Assembly: GCA_037127475.1 (NCBI GenBank)
Contig: CM073765.1
Span: 61,249,009 to 61,313,008 of the forward strand
Reading direction: 5' to 3'
DNA: 64,000 bases
Source of the DNA: Arma custos
Taxonomy: Eukaryota > Arthropoda > Insecta > Hemiptera > Pentatomidae
A program made the translations under genes and the position numbers. The notes under the pieces were generated by a model. The model was not told the origin of the DNA and did no database searches. It saw only the letters and a list, made by a program, of their open reading frames with translations. Position 1 is the first letter of the stretch. Every line of letters begins with the position of its first letter. This document shows, piece by piece, positions 51,574-61,949 of the stretch.

Positions 51574-52010
51574 GAGCTTTATTGAATGGCTTGGAATGAG
51601 GTTGATGTACCTGTTTGCACAATAGACGTGAGATGTGCTGCATTGGATCTTCATTCATACCAGTTTTATTTTTTTTTATGTCCTGATGATGCCTGTATTG
51701 GTGAAATATGAGTGGTTAGTTTTAAAAAATTATTTTAAAGACTTAAGATTTGTTTTTTTTATTTGTCCAATTGCATTGTATAATTATTTTATGTTTCTTG
51801 AAAGAGCAAGTAAAACATTTAATTAAAATCACGTTAAAGTAAAAAGTTAAATTAATAAGTCAACCCATGAATATCGTGTTAATTGTAACCACTCATTTCT
51901 TTGGATTAGAATTTTTATGGACCCATTGTGAAATACATAATTTTTTAGAAAATAAATGGCAATTTTAATTTATTTTTTTTAAATTTAAGAATGTCAAGAT
52001 TAAAGAATTT

Positions 52011-52302
52011 GGTATCTATTCCGCAGGTTGTCGCTTTGAGTTGAGTTACAACATGTTTTAACTGCTATTAGTTTCATTTTTAAAATTTTACAAACATACA
52101 AGTTATCGTGAGCTTTACTATGGAAAAGAGAATTTAACTGTGGATAATGATTACTAAAGTATTCACATTTCCCATAATTACATTCTATTTTCCATATTAA
52201 ACCTCATGATAACTTATATCTTTGGAAAATATTAAAAGGGAATGAGTGAAGAGTTAAAACTTGTTGTGACTTAACTCGAAGCAACAACTTGCTGAGTAAT
52301 TA
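52011..52302. mobile_element. foldback MITE family M1, copy 3
   Basis: GGTATCTATTCCGCAGGTTG and ACAAGTTATCGTGAGCTTTA on the left; ACCTCATGATAACTTATATC and CTCGAAGCAACAACTTGCTG on the right. Shorter than copy 1 because the centre is missing. Confidence 0.7.
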
Positions 52303-52444
52303 TTAAGAATTTTTTAAATAAATTATGAGTCCAATCAATCATGGAAAAAAATCTAATTTTTGTTTAGATTTAGGTAATTTAGATAAGAATAAAGTCAACT
52401 TTCAGTGATTAGATACTAATATGTTGTTACTATTTATTTTCTAG

Positions 52445-52725
52445 GTTTGGAAGGCACCTCTTATCATTGTCATGAATTACCCTTCACTCTTGGCTATGTT
52501 AACAGTGATAAGGACCGTTACTACTTTTCACTTATAGCTGGGAAGTCATCTGCGAGGATCCCTCAGGAGTTGATAGATCTTCCTCTACTTCTATGGTGTT
52601 AAGGCTGCCGGAGTACTTTATCAAGAGGAACATGGTGGAAATGACACATTCCTCTATACAAAAAGAAGAAAGAAATCTCAGTATATTGAAAACAATTTAT
52701 TTTTTTCAACTTTATTCTTATCTTT
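52445..52725 (+). pseudogene. decayed coding fragment, possibly GINS3/PSF3-like
   Basis: A GC-richer island starting after an acceptor-like TATTTATTTTCTAG. One frame is open for about 51 codons (LEGTSYHCHELPFTLGYVNS, then ARIPQELIDLPLLLW) to a TAA at 52599. Shifting by one base, the next frame continues LRLPEYFIKRNMVEMTHSSI and QKEERNLS. The order of a HE-LP segment, an IPQ-x3-DLPL segment and a KR-x8-SSIQKEER-like segment recalls the N-terminal half of GINS subunit PSF3 (HEKLP, PQGSKLELPLWL, KR-x9-IYQE). The match is from memory and weak; the break and lack of partner exons make it a pseudogene in either case. It lies between two foldback MITEs and is missing from copy A. Confidence 0.3.
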
Positions 52726-52791
52726 TTGAAAATTTGTGATTTGACTATCATGTTTTTTCACACTTTTTCTGACTGTGTGAATATTTTGTTT

Positions 52792-53170
52792 GGTAATTAT
52801 TCCGTAGGTTACTGTTAATGCTTTGAGTTTAGTCACGGCAAGTTTTAAGTTTTCATTTTTAATATTAAAGAAAAATATAAGTTATCACGAGCTTTAGTAT
52901 GGAAAAGGAAATTTGTATACTCCAGTAATCATTTCGTCTAGAAATGAACGTTTTAACAAACATATATCATCTATACTTTGAAATGTCAAATTAAACTTAT
53001 ATTTCTTGATGAAATGATTACCGAAATCTACTCATATCATTAATTGCATTCTCTTTTCTATCCTAAAAAGCTCATGATAACTTGTATTTTTGTAAAATAT
53101 CAAAAATGAAACAAATAGACAGTTAAAACTTGTAATTCAACTCAAAAGGGCAATCTGTGGAACAGATACC
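52792..53170. mobile_element. foldback MITE family M1, copy 4
   Basis: GGTAATTATTCCGTAGGTTA and AAGTTATCACGAGCTTTAGT on the left; GCTCATGATAACTTGTATTT and CAATCTGTGGAACAGATACC on the right, giving a palindrome of about 380 bp. Confidence 0.7.
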
Positions 53171-53848
53171 ATTCATTTAAGAAGGCATAAGTGTTAAAAA
53201 ACAAACAATTAGCCTTAAGCGTCTAAAATAACAAAAAATTATCTGTAACATAATTATTTTTTGTTAACATTTTTTGTACACTTATGGCTTCTTGTTTGGA
53301 ATTTTTACACTTACGTCCTTTAAATTATTTTATGTCTCTATTTATACTATATATTAGAATATTTGATGCACTATATCGTTTCATGTTAAGAATATTTTAT
53401 ATAATTAAGACATTTATGGAAAAATACTAAACAAAAAACCTTAAGTTTCTAAAATAAAAACAAGAAACAAAAATACCTTTCATTAACGTACAAAAATTTA
53501 AAGCTATTTTTCTTTCCTGTTTTTATTTTAGCGATTTGTGGCTCATTTTATGTCTCTTCTGATCTTCTATACTATGTATTATTATAGAAATAAATATACG
53601 AAATGATTAGAATTAAAGGGTTAAACACGACCTATTTTTTTTAAATGTTTGGAAAATTAAACATTGTCAATATTCAAGATTGATGTAGTAGTATAAATAA
53701 TATAAAAAATAAACATTTTAGAGCATATAAATGTTTTTCAACTTTTCAAAATTATTAATCAGTTGCACCCTTTGGTCATTCAACTACTCACATGAAATAA
53801 CATCATGACATAACATTAAACATCTAATGTTTGTTTTGTTTTTTCCAG

Positions 53849-53961
53849 GACACATCACCTTCATAAACATTACTGAAGCAGCTGAAGTTATTTATACGGT
53901 ATGCTTCCAAGATTGGAGAGTATTCTACGCTGCGGAGAGAGACAAGTCCATCCAGATGTAA
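53849..53961 (+). other. candidate terminal exon, copy B
   Basis: Diverged duplicate of 45400-45519, again preceded by an acceptor (TTTGTTTTTTCCAG). Its third frame is open for 37 codons (ITFINITEAAEVIY and onward) to TAA at 53959; the frame used in copy A is closed here at once. AATAAA occurs at about 55259 in the shared downstream sequence. Conservation of the acceptor but not of the frame favours a noncoding exon. Confidence 0.25.
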
Positions 53962-54010
53962 TAATGTTAATAAATGCTTATAATAAAATACTAAAGTTAA
54001 ATTTTGTAAT

Positions 54011-54350
54011 GTGCAATTAGTTTCATTAAATTGAAAACTTTGTTAACTCATGTTTATTATGTTGAGACTGTATTTGTTATAGAATTATTAAAATCCATAT
54101 AATGTTGGAATCATTACTGTAATTTCTTTAAATAATGTATGACATATGTTGTATATATTATCTTTTGGGTACTTGTGTCTGTGCAATTAGTTTCATTAAA
54201 TTGAAAACTTTGTTAACTCATGTTTATTATGTTGAGACTGTATTTGTTATAGAATTATTAAAATCCATATAATGTTGGAATCATTACTGTAATTTCTTTA
54301 AATAATGTATAACATATGTTCTATATATTACCTTTTGGGTACTTGTGTCT
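54011..54350 (+). repeat. 170-bp tandem duplication
   Basis: 54011-54180 and 54181-54350 are almost identical (three or so differences, such as TATCTTTTG versus TACCTTTTG). The first copy ends with the outermost 13 bp of the Merlin element that follows the second copy, so the duplication happened after that insertion. Confidence 0.92.
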
Positions 54351-55162
54351 TAACGCAGCCCTGGTTACTTTTGCCGACTTGTTCGCATGTGCGAGCAGTT
54401 ACATTTTGTAACAGTTATATTTCTAACAGCTGATTTGTTCTATGTTTCTTCTGGCTTACTGAGTTTTGATTATTGCTGATTTATTGTTTGTTATTTGTTG
54501 TTTATTGTTTGTTTGCTAGTTTGTTATAGATTTTTCGTTGTTATTATTTTAGTTATTTATTTAATTAGTGTAAAATGCATATTTCGGATTTGCCGACAAC
54601 AGAAGAACAAGCCATGATTTTTTTGCAGGAGCGAAATATTTTACCAAAACAAAGAAAATGTAGCAATTCACATGAAATGAAATCGTATTGTGGTGAACGT
54701 TTCTTTTGGAAATTCAATTAAAATCTTGATATTGAAGTGTGCTTCGAGGCATTTTCCATCTAAACGCGATTAACAAATTTTTTGTCAATAAACTATTGTG
54801 ATTTTTCATAACTTATTTGTTTTAATTATAGTGATTTTTTATTATTTGTATTTTTTAATTGTTCATTGTCCATTCTTGTTTAATTAATTGTTCATCATAT
54901 ATTACATTTTTAAATATTTTTTTTTAAAATAATTTTTCATTACTTTTATTTCATAATTGTTCATTGTTGTTTAATTAAATATTCATTATTATTATTATAT
55001 TCCATTTTTCAATAAACTCTTTTGATTTCTAATTGTTGATACTTTTTTAACCCCAATAAATACAAGGTAAATGTTAGAAATGAAACAGTTGCAAAATGTA
55101 ACTGCTCGCGCATGCGAACAAGTCGGCTAAAGTAACCAGGGCTGCGTTAAGACACAAGTACC
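54338..55162 (+). mobile_element. Merlin-type DNA transposon, non-autonomous 825-bp copy
   Basis: Terminal inverted repeats of about 75 bp with few mismatches, starting GGTACTTGTGTCTTAACGCA and ending with the reverse complement TGCGTTAAGACACAAGTACC. The 3' flank ATCTTTTG (55163-55170) matches ATCTTTTG at 54160 before the duplicated left tip and its mutated copy ACCTTTTG at 54330, giving an 8-bp target duplication. The 8-bp duplication, ends beginning GG and an internal piece of an IS1016/ISXO2-like transposase all fit the Merlin superfamily. Most of the transposase gene is missing. Confidence 0.75.
54575..54721 (+). pseudogene. Merlin transposase N-terminal remnant
   Basis: 48 codons from ATG to TAA: after a short leader come EEQAMIFLQERNILPKQRKC, SNSHEMK and a terminal FFWKFN. 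Merlin and ISXO2-type transposases begin with a FLQxRGLL-like helix, then a zinc-ribbon-like C-x-n-MK and W-x-C segments; here the C, H-E-M-K and W positions are visible, but the second cysteine pair and the DDE domain are absent. It cannot encode an active enzyme. Confidence 0.6.
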
Positions 55163-55560
55163 ATCTTTTGCTTGTTAGTTTAGTATTATTGTCAATAATA
55201 AGTGAAACCATTATCATCTTTTGTAATACTTATAATGTGTAATATCAATGCTTGTTGAAATAAATTATTTTATTGATTTATTTATTGAAATTTTATCTAC
55301 CCAAGGTTTTTCCTCTAGAGATAAAATCCATTTCTTTCTCAAATGAATTTTACATTAAGATCATATAAAAGATTTAGAGTTTATCTATAACCTGTAGCAG
55401 AGATTTCCATTCTTACAGGTTCAGGGGAGCATTTATCAACAATATTTCTAATTCATTCATTGCGTTTTTCTTCTGGTTTTGACTGAGTCATCAAGTTGTT
55501 TGGTAATGCAATGTAATTGCTTCTTGTTCAGATTCCAGAAGAAATAGTGAAATAACGAAA

Positions 55561-56194
55561 TATATAAATCATAATTTCATTGACCTCATGGTCAAGAGGT
55601 ATCAAAGAGGGGGGTCCAAGACTTCACCTTTGGAAAGGCACTCTCTGAAAAGATCTGGAGTGTTAAGGGAAGGAAGATCGACAGTGCTAGCTGAAGATGG
55701 GGAAACTGGTGTGTAACGGTGACCAAGAAGAACTCTATTGTACCCCTGTTCTACAGGATAAGTTGTGATTTAACTTCTCTATGTATTTAATGGCAATCCT
55801 CCTTTACATATGAATCATAAATTGTATTTAAAATTGTAATAAAGTATATTCATTATAATTATTTTGGTGCTTACTTAACCCAGAGGCACTATATATTTAT
55901 GAATAGTATATTGATGGTTTAATTAATTAGTAAATTGGTAAGCATACAACCAACCTCTGGAAAAGAATCCAATTCAGAATAAAGTTTGGATGTTTAGAGA
56001 AATTATAATTTGAGTAATTATAATAAATGATTACTCTGGCATCCCAAAATCAATTAGAATATTTAAGGCTATAAAACATAGCAATATACTACAACTCCAT
56101 TTCAAGCCTAAAACTAAAGGAATGACACGATACACTTCCCTCAATCAGTTAAATCTCTTTAGGAAAGATTTTAATTAACCACTCAATCACCAGG
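55561..56194. other. noncoding; GC-richer patch at 55610-55755
   Basis: The patch has one 30-codon open stretch (VQDFTFGKALSEKIW) but no recognised family and ends at a CTACAGGATAAG that is not a usable exon boundary. The rest is AT-rich. Confidence 0.35.
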
Positions 56195-56582
56195 GCTGTA
56201 GATTTCTTTGATCATATTGTCAAAGATCAGAATATGAAAAATAGAATGTTTTGTTTTTAATATTCTCCATTATACAAATAATTGTGAGCTTTAGTATGAA
56301 AAAAGAGTGTGATTAAGGGAAATGTAATTTCAGTAATCATTTCTTTAAGAAATTATCAAGAAATGAACGATCCAACATACATATACCATCTACATTTCAA
56401 AATGTTAGTTGAACCATTTATGTATTGATGAAATGGCTACTGAAATATACACACACAACTACACTCTTTTTTTCATACTAAAATTCACGATTATTTTTAT
56501 TTTCGAGATAGTAAAAAGAATGAAAACGAATGATGTAAAAAGAATGACTCAACTCAAAATGATAGCCTCCAGAACTGATAAC
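56195..56582. mobile_element. foldback MITE family M1, copy 5
   Basis: AATTGTGAGCTTTAGTATGA on the left and ATACTAAAATTCACGATTAT and CTCCAGAACTGATAAC on the right; the most diverged full-length copy. Confidence 0.55.
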
Positions 56583-57957
56583 AAGCTTAAATAATAATAA
56601 AAATATGACAGGGTAGTGAGCTGTTGTGTCATTTGATAAATTAAAAAAGTAGTTCAATAAATTTCTAAACTTAATATTTTACTAAGGAAACATTTTCACC
56701 TAGTTTTTGAAGCTTTACAACAGCTAATTCATCTTTTTGAGAAGACCTCAATATTTCTGCTGGCCCAGCTTTTACTAAAACCATGGTTTCTCAAGGAATT
56801 TAAAATTAAAATACATTTATAAATTAACAGCGAAGTGGTAATAAAATCAATCTTTTCCCTAAGGTCAAATAAATATAAGGGCAGAATGCAATTTTGAGAA
56901 TTTCATATTAATTTATAACATAATTATAAAAGGAAAATATTGCTAACAGAGAACTCCCATCATGATAAAATAAAACCTCTTAATTATTTATAACCTCTGT
57001 AGCATCGTCCGATTAGCCATAGCAGCATAAAGTGAAGTTAAATGAACAAACAAACATACCTCTTAATTACTTGTTTGAAGTTCTTTTGTTTTTGAATGAC
57101 AGTTTAAAGCCAAAGAGGTAAGATGAGGAAAGTTACAAAGTAAATAAAAGTAAAACAACAAAGTTATTATATGACGTCATTAAGGTATTTCATTCTGTAG
57201 AATATTATTCACATTTTTTGGGTATTAAATCGTTAATGTTCCACTGATTCTTAACTAATGATAGCAAATCAAGAGCAATTTTTTATGACGATCATTTCTC
57301 AACTGTTGAACTTTATCAGAAACAACTGAGTTAATTTCGTAAAGAAGTTCTATGAAACAATATTAGATGTTTAAAAGCTTCTCACCTCTTATAAAATAGA
57401 AATTATTAAATGGCAATGTTTTCGCGTCTTGCAGAAATAATGATATTTCAATCCACGAAACTTTTGATATGGATAGCAATACACATCCAACATATGTAAC
57501 TATTGAATTTGAATTATCAATAATTATTAAATACATTTGTTTATTTTCAAAATTATTATAAAATACATTTACAAAATCAATGTTTTTTTCTCCTGAAGAT
57601 GAATAGTAGTAACTTTCATAAAGTAGATTTAAAAGACTGTGTTGGAATTTTATTGGTACGGTTTGTATTTTACCTTCCTAAACAATATTAATCATTAAAA
57701 TAGTTATTAAAAAACGATAATTTTGTGGAATGAAAAATCACTTAAATCTTAATGTTTTGAAACTTATAAACCATATTCGAGTTAGGGTGCTTTTAAAGAA
57801 CTAAATGGGCTTATCCTATTTCAAAATTATCTTATTTAGGTGTCATGTATGTTTAATATATGCAAATTAGCAATAGTACTACAGATATTTGCACCGTTGG
57901 GAATAGTTAGTTAATAATATCCTCGTATTATGTAATGATAAGAATCATTAATTCTAG
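56583..57957. other. AT-rich DNA before the W-repeat exons
   Basis: Probably intron of the following gene, because the exon at 57958 starts inside a codon. No earlier exon recognised; a truncated SINE lies at 56996-57056. Confidence 0.4.
56996..57056 (+). mobile_element. truncated SINE 3' end
   Basis: CTGTAGCATCGTCCGATTAG then CCATAGCAGCATAAAGTGAA match the 3' end of the SINE at 58965-59239, including the (A/C)-rich AAACAAACA tail. Confidence 0.75.
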
Positions 57958-60900
57958 ACAAACTTCAGTAAAGGGCTTTATTTTTCACCAGAAAAACAAA
58001 AACAAAGGACTGACCTTCGATGAATGGAAAAATAAAAAGTTGTTGGAGGCTTCTAAAGCAATCCAAATCGGTGAAGCAGAAATCTGTTTCGTAAAAATAT
58101 TTGAACGGATGGTACGAAAAGCTAATAAGGAATCACTTTCTAATTGGTTGAAGATGAAGAATGCAGAAGTAATGGATTTTTAAAAGCTATATTGCTATTT
58201 TTCTAAGTATCAGACATATATATTAATTTTTTTTTCAGGCAAAGAAAATTGGTGCCAAACATAGAAAAGATGAAGTTTTTCTGAATATGGGAGCGCGTGA
58301 ATTAGAAACATTAAAGAAAAACTATTCAAATAAAGCCTTCAAAAACTGGTTAAAAATTAAAGAAAAAGAGAATAGAGGTAAGAGGTTGTTTACCTAGTTT
58401 TGCTTAGATTCGGTTTTGAGTTATCTTAATAAATTCTTATAATTCCAAATCCATTCCTTAAATAATTTACTATACAATTTACCAAACGAACTTTTGCGAA
58501 ATCATTCTCCACCTGACTGAAGGCCTTGGGAAGCCTGAGCCACATGTGCCAAGTATTTTTTGCGAACTCTCAATGTGTTTCTAAATATCATTCCTTTAGG
58601 CCACAGTCTCATTTCTGATCTACAATGAGGACAAAAGGGGAGTGAATGGAGACGTGTAGTTGGGAAAAGGGCGTTGCTCCCGCATGCGCAGGTCGTTTTG
58701 CAGATAAACAACATAACTAAAAACCTCTTAGTGCGCGTGTGCCCAAGAATAGCGTATTGCTATAAAAATAACAAACTACTCATCAATTAGTCAATACATG
58801 TCAATGAAAGAAAACCTATAAAACGTTTTTAAAAAATTAAGATGACATCTTTGACAAAGTAGCTGTCAGAAGTTATTTAGAGGGAGAAAGCTTTCGTCTA
58901 CTTGAGCATAATCTTCCCTAAGTCCAGAAGGTTCTTTCATTGCTTGTGAAATGTGATTACAATAAAAGATACACAAGTGGTTAGTATAATTGCTTTTAAT
59001 GTTCAAGGTCGCGGGTTCGCAGCCCTTGAGGTGGCCTTAGGATTTTTAAAAAGAACCAAAAAATCTTTGGTTATACCATCCTTAGGTTGGGGCGTGAAAT
59101 AGGAGACCCTGTGCGTTGGCAGGTACTCGTTAAAGATCCCTATCCTAAATATCCCTGGGTGGGAAAAATGTGGGACTCCCACTGTAGCATCCGATTAGCC
59201 CGAGCAGCATAAAGTGATGTAAAATAAATAAACAAACAATACATAAAACTCAATTTTCTCCACACAAATATTATCCTCCTTTCTTACCTCAAGTCACAAT
59301 CGATACAACCTAAATAACAGTTATTAAACACCAATAATATTTTAACACTAATATTAATTAAACAAAAAAAAATTTTAATTGTTAATTATTGATACTATCA
59401 ATCGATATGATTATTAAACGATGTCCCCAATTACCACACTTTGCGCGGGTTATTTTAGCGCTACAATCTGGAGTTGGGATATTGTACTAATGATCATTTC
59501 TGTATTTCTCTGACAATTATTTAGATTTTCCTAAGTAGACTTGCAGGGTACGTTTATTATAATTATTTCATTAACTTATATGCATTGTCACATATACATT
59601 ATGTATATATATATTGTCCTAAATTGTCTTTTAGCCATTAGGATTACAGTTGCAATGGCTAAAAAACAAAAAAAAAATATAATAGTCCAATTATTTCTTT
59701 TCCAATTTTCTTCCAGGTGCTGTCCCTCTTTTCTATTGGGCTTATTGGTTTTAAGGTAAATCCCAGTTATAAATAAACTCCATGAACCGCTGGAAGTTCT
59801 CTTTATTTATTAAACAAGCAAGCTCCGCAGTGAGAAAGAATATTTCTTTCCTTATCATTGTGATACTTAAAACCGTAAATGAAGTGCAGGCACGGGACTA
59901 CATGATCAGTAGGCTATGAAACAGCTAGAATTTCGGTTCAGATACTCCATATCCTCCCGATTGACCTGGAGGATCATGTAGCTGAGTTAGCATCCAGGGG
60001 TAATGGGAATTAAACTTGGCTTTGTGGGAGGTAGGATTCGGTTGAGGCTGTTTGTGGTATCAGTTCCACAGCTTGAGGTTTCCAGTTGAGTTACAAGTTT
60101 TATCTGTATATTCGTTTAACTTTTAATATTTTCCAAAAATACAAATTATCATGAGCTTTAGCATGGAAAAGAGAATGTAATTATGGGTTATGAGTAGATT
60201 TTGGTAATCATTTGATTAAGAAATAAAAGATTAACCAACATTTTGAAGTATAGATGACTTGTGCTTGTTGAAACTTTCATTTATAGAGGTAATGATTACC
60301 GAAGTATGCACACTTCCCATGATCAACTTCTCTTTTCCATGCTAAAGCTCATGATAACTTGTACATTAGGAAAATATTAAAAGGGAAACGAATGAAAAGT
60401 TAAAACTTGTTGTGACTCAACTCGAAGCAACAACCTGCAGAATAATTACTGCCGAGGTTGCATTTTGAGAGGAAATGGGACCTTCACCGCTTCATGTGAG
60501 GTTGGATTTGGATGAGGTCGTTGTGGTTTTATTAGGATTTGTTGTAATTAAAAAAAACTTATGATAAAGGAATGTTAAAAAATATTTTTCCTTATCTTTG
60601 TAAATCGTTATACATGGTATTTCCAAGTTTCAAGCTTCATCTTGAAGTGATCTGTAATTTTGGTGCCTATAAAAAAAAATTGGCTCAGAAATGTTTGATA
60701 AAGTCATAATTGAAATATAAAATTTTAGATTTGTTGGTTTGGTAATTATTCCTAAGGTTTTGCTTCGAGTTGAGTTGACAAGTTTTAACTTTTCATTTGT
60801 TTCCCTTTTAATATTTTACAAAAATATGAGTTATCATGAGTTTTAGGATTGAAAAGAGAATTTAGTAATGGGACATGCGTATACTTCAGTAATCATTTCA

Positions 60901-61505
60901 TCTTTCTGGAACTATCATTTCTATAAACGTTTAAACAAACATATCAATATTTTTATTTTAAAGAGAAAAGATAGGCCCTCGAATCTTTTCTCTTTGAAAT
61001 AAATATATTTAAAAATCAAATCTATTGACCAATAATTATAAAAAAAATATATCATCAATACTTCGAAATGTTAGAATCGTTTTAACATGTTAACTTTTAT
61101 TTCTTGATGAAATGATTATCGAAATCTACTCATTACCCATAATTACATTCTCTTTTCTTTACTAAAGCTCATGATAACTTGTATTTTTGGAAAATATTAA
61201 AAATAAACAGTTAAAACTTGTAACTCAACCCGCAGTGACAACCTGGAGAAAATACACACAAAAAAAAAAACAATGATCTCTGGTCATATTTTACCTTTAA
61301 TTTTAGATCAAACAAAATATTTTAATTATAATGTTATTGTAGTTTTAATAAATATTTTTACAATTTTTTAGAGAAGAATTTGAGAATGAAAAAAGATGAA
61401 GCTTGCTGTAATATGCTTGATGAATGTTTCTATTTAGTGAAGAGTGAATATAACAAAAAGGCAGTTAAGGACTGGTTGCATTATCTAAAGGCGAGGCATA
61501 AATAA
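57958..61505 (+). CDS. basic coiled-coil protein with W-L-K repeats, last three exons
   Basis: Exons 57958-58168, 58239-58377 and 61372-61505 (TAA at 61503) join in phase with GT-AG introns, giving about 160 residues; the first exon starts within a codon after AATTCTAG, so the N-terminus lies further upstream, unless translation starts at the in-frame ATG at 57935. The protein is rich in Lys and Glu and shows four spaced Trp modules: TFDEWKNKK, LSNWLKMKNAE, FKNWLKIKEKENR and VKDWLHYLKARHK. Regular EW/NW-L-K modules in a charged helical context recall microtubule- or cilium-associated coiled-coil proteins such as MAP9, CCDC34 or CCDC181; this is an impression, not a firm assignment. A poly(A) signal AATAAA is at 61720-61725. 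Confidence 0.75.
58495..58735 (-). other. GC-richer intronic patch with Cys-rich open frame
   Basis: Within the W-repeat intron. A 70-codon frame on the - strand (58502-58714) has CKTTCACG and, later, LPFCPHCRSEMRLWP, a possible zinc-ribbon-like C-x-C / C-x2-C layout. No start or splice context is convincing and I do not recognise the family; a captured exon or a mobile-element piece is possible. Confidence 0.25.
58965..59239 (+). mobile_element. tRNA-derived SINE
   Basis: About 275 bp. The head has an A-box-like AAGTGGTTAGTATAATTGC (58975) and a B box GCGGGTTCGCAGCCC (59011) at tRNA-like spacing; the body follows, and the 3' end CTGTAGCATCCGATTAGCCC leads into an AAATAAATAAACAAACAA tail. 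A truncated copy is at 56996-57056. It lies in the intron of the W-repeat gene. Confidence 0.8.
59240..60055. other. intron sequence, nothing recognised
   Basis: AT-rich with a GC-richer patch at 59880-60050 that I could not assign to a family. Confidence 0.4.
60056..60449. mobile_element. foldback MITE family M1, copy 6
   Basis: GGTATCAGTTCCACAGCTTG and AAATTATCATGAGCTTTAGC on the left; TAAAGCTCATGATAACTTGT and CTCGAAGCAACAACCTGCAG on the right. One of the best-preserved copies. Confidence 0.75.
60741..61255. mobile_element. foldback MITE family M1, copy 7, with central insertion
   Basis: GGTAATTATTCCTAAGGTTT and GAGTTATCATGAGTTTTAGG on the left; AAAGCTCATGATAACTTGTA on the right. It is about 120 bp longer than its relatives because of extra sequence near 60935-61050, which contains a perfect 13-bp hairpin (AAAGAGAAAAGAT at 60960 with its complement at 60983). 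Confidence 0.7.
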
Positions 61506-61949
61506 CAAGCTATTTTTCTTGAATCTTTCGTTTACGTCTTCTCTTCAGTAATCCTCGTAAGTACCAGTTTTAAGCTAAGTATTATACTAATGCATGTAAA
61601 TAATTTAAGTTCTGAATTATAAATTTTTTGATTATTGTTTTAGTTTTACAGGCTCTGTTAATTTGAACTCATTTCACTGTTAAATTGTTACATAATTTTG
61701 AAGGTTTATAATTAAAAGAAATAAAGATTTTTAGTTTAATTCTGCTTTATTTAAAATTTAGTTTAAAATAACTTGACACCTAAATAGGCTTTATACTAAC
61801 TTATATAAATAATTATGATATGGGTGAAGGATGTGATTATTAAAAACATTAAAAATGGATAAGACATATAATAGAATTCTTTAAAAAAAAATAATATAAG
61901 AAAAATTAACAAACTTTAGTCATTTATTATTATTATTATTATCCAATAC

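Larger units (their letters stand above)
50346..55560 (+). repeat. low-copy segment, copy B of the segmental duplication
   Basis: Rearranged duplicate of 43166-46224. It opens with 50367-50830 (match to 44268-44735), then 50880-51200 (second match to 44080-44340), so part of the segment is itself doubled. Insertions listed separately interrupt it: a palindromic element, two foldback MITEs around a decayed coding fragment, and a Merlin remnant. The end (GAAGAAATAGTGAAATAACG at 55540) matches GAGGAAATAGTGAAATG at 45970. Confidence 0.75.
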
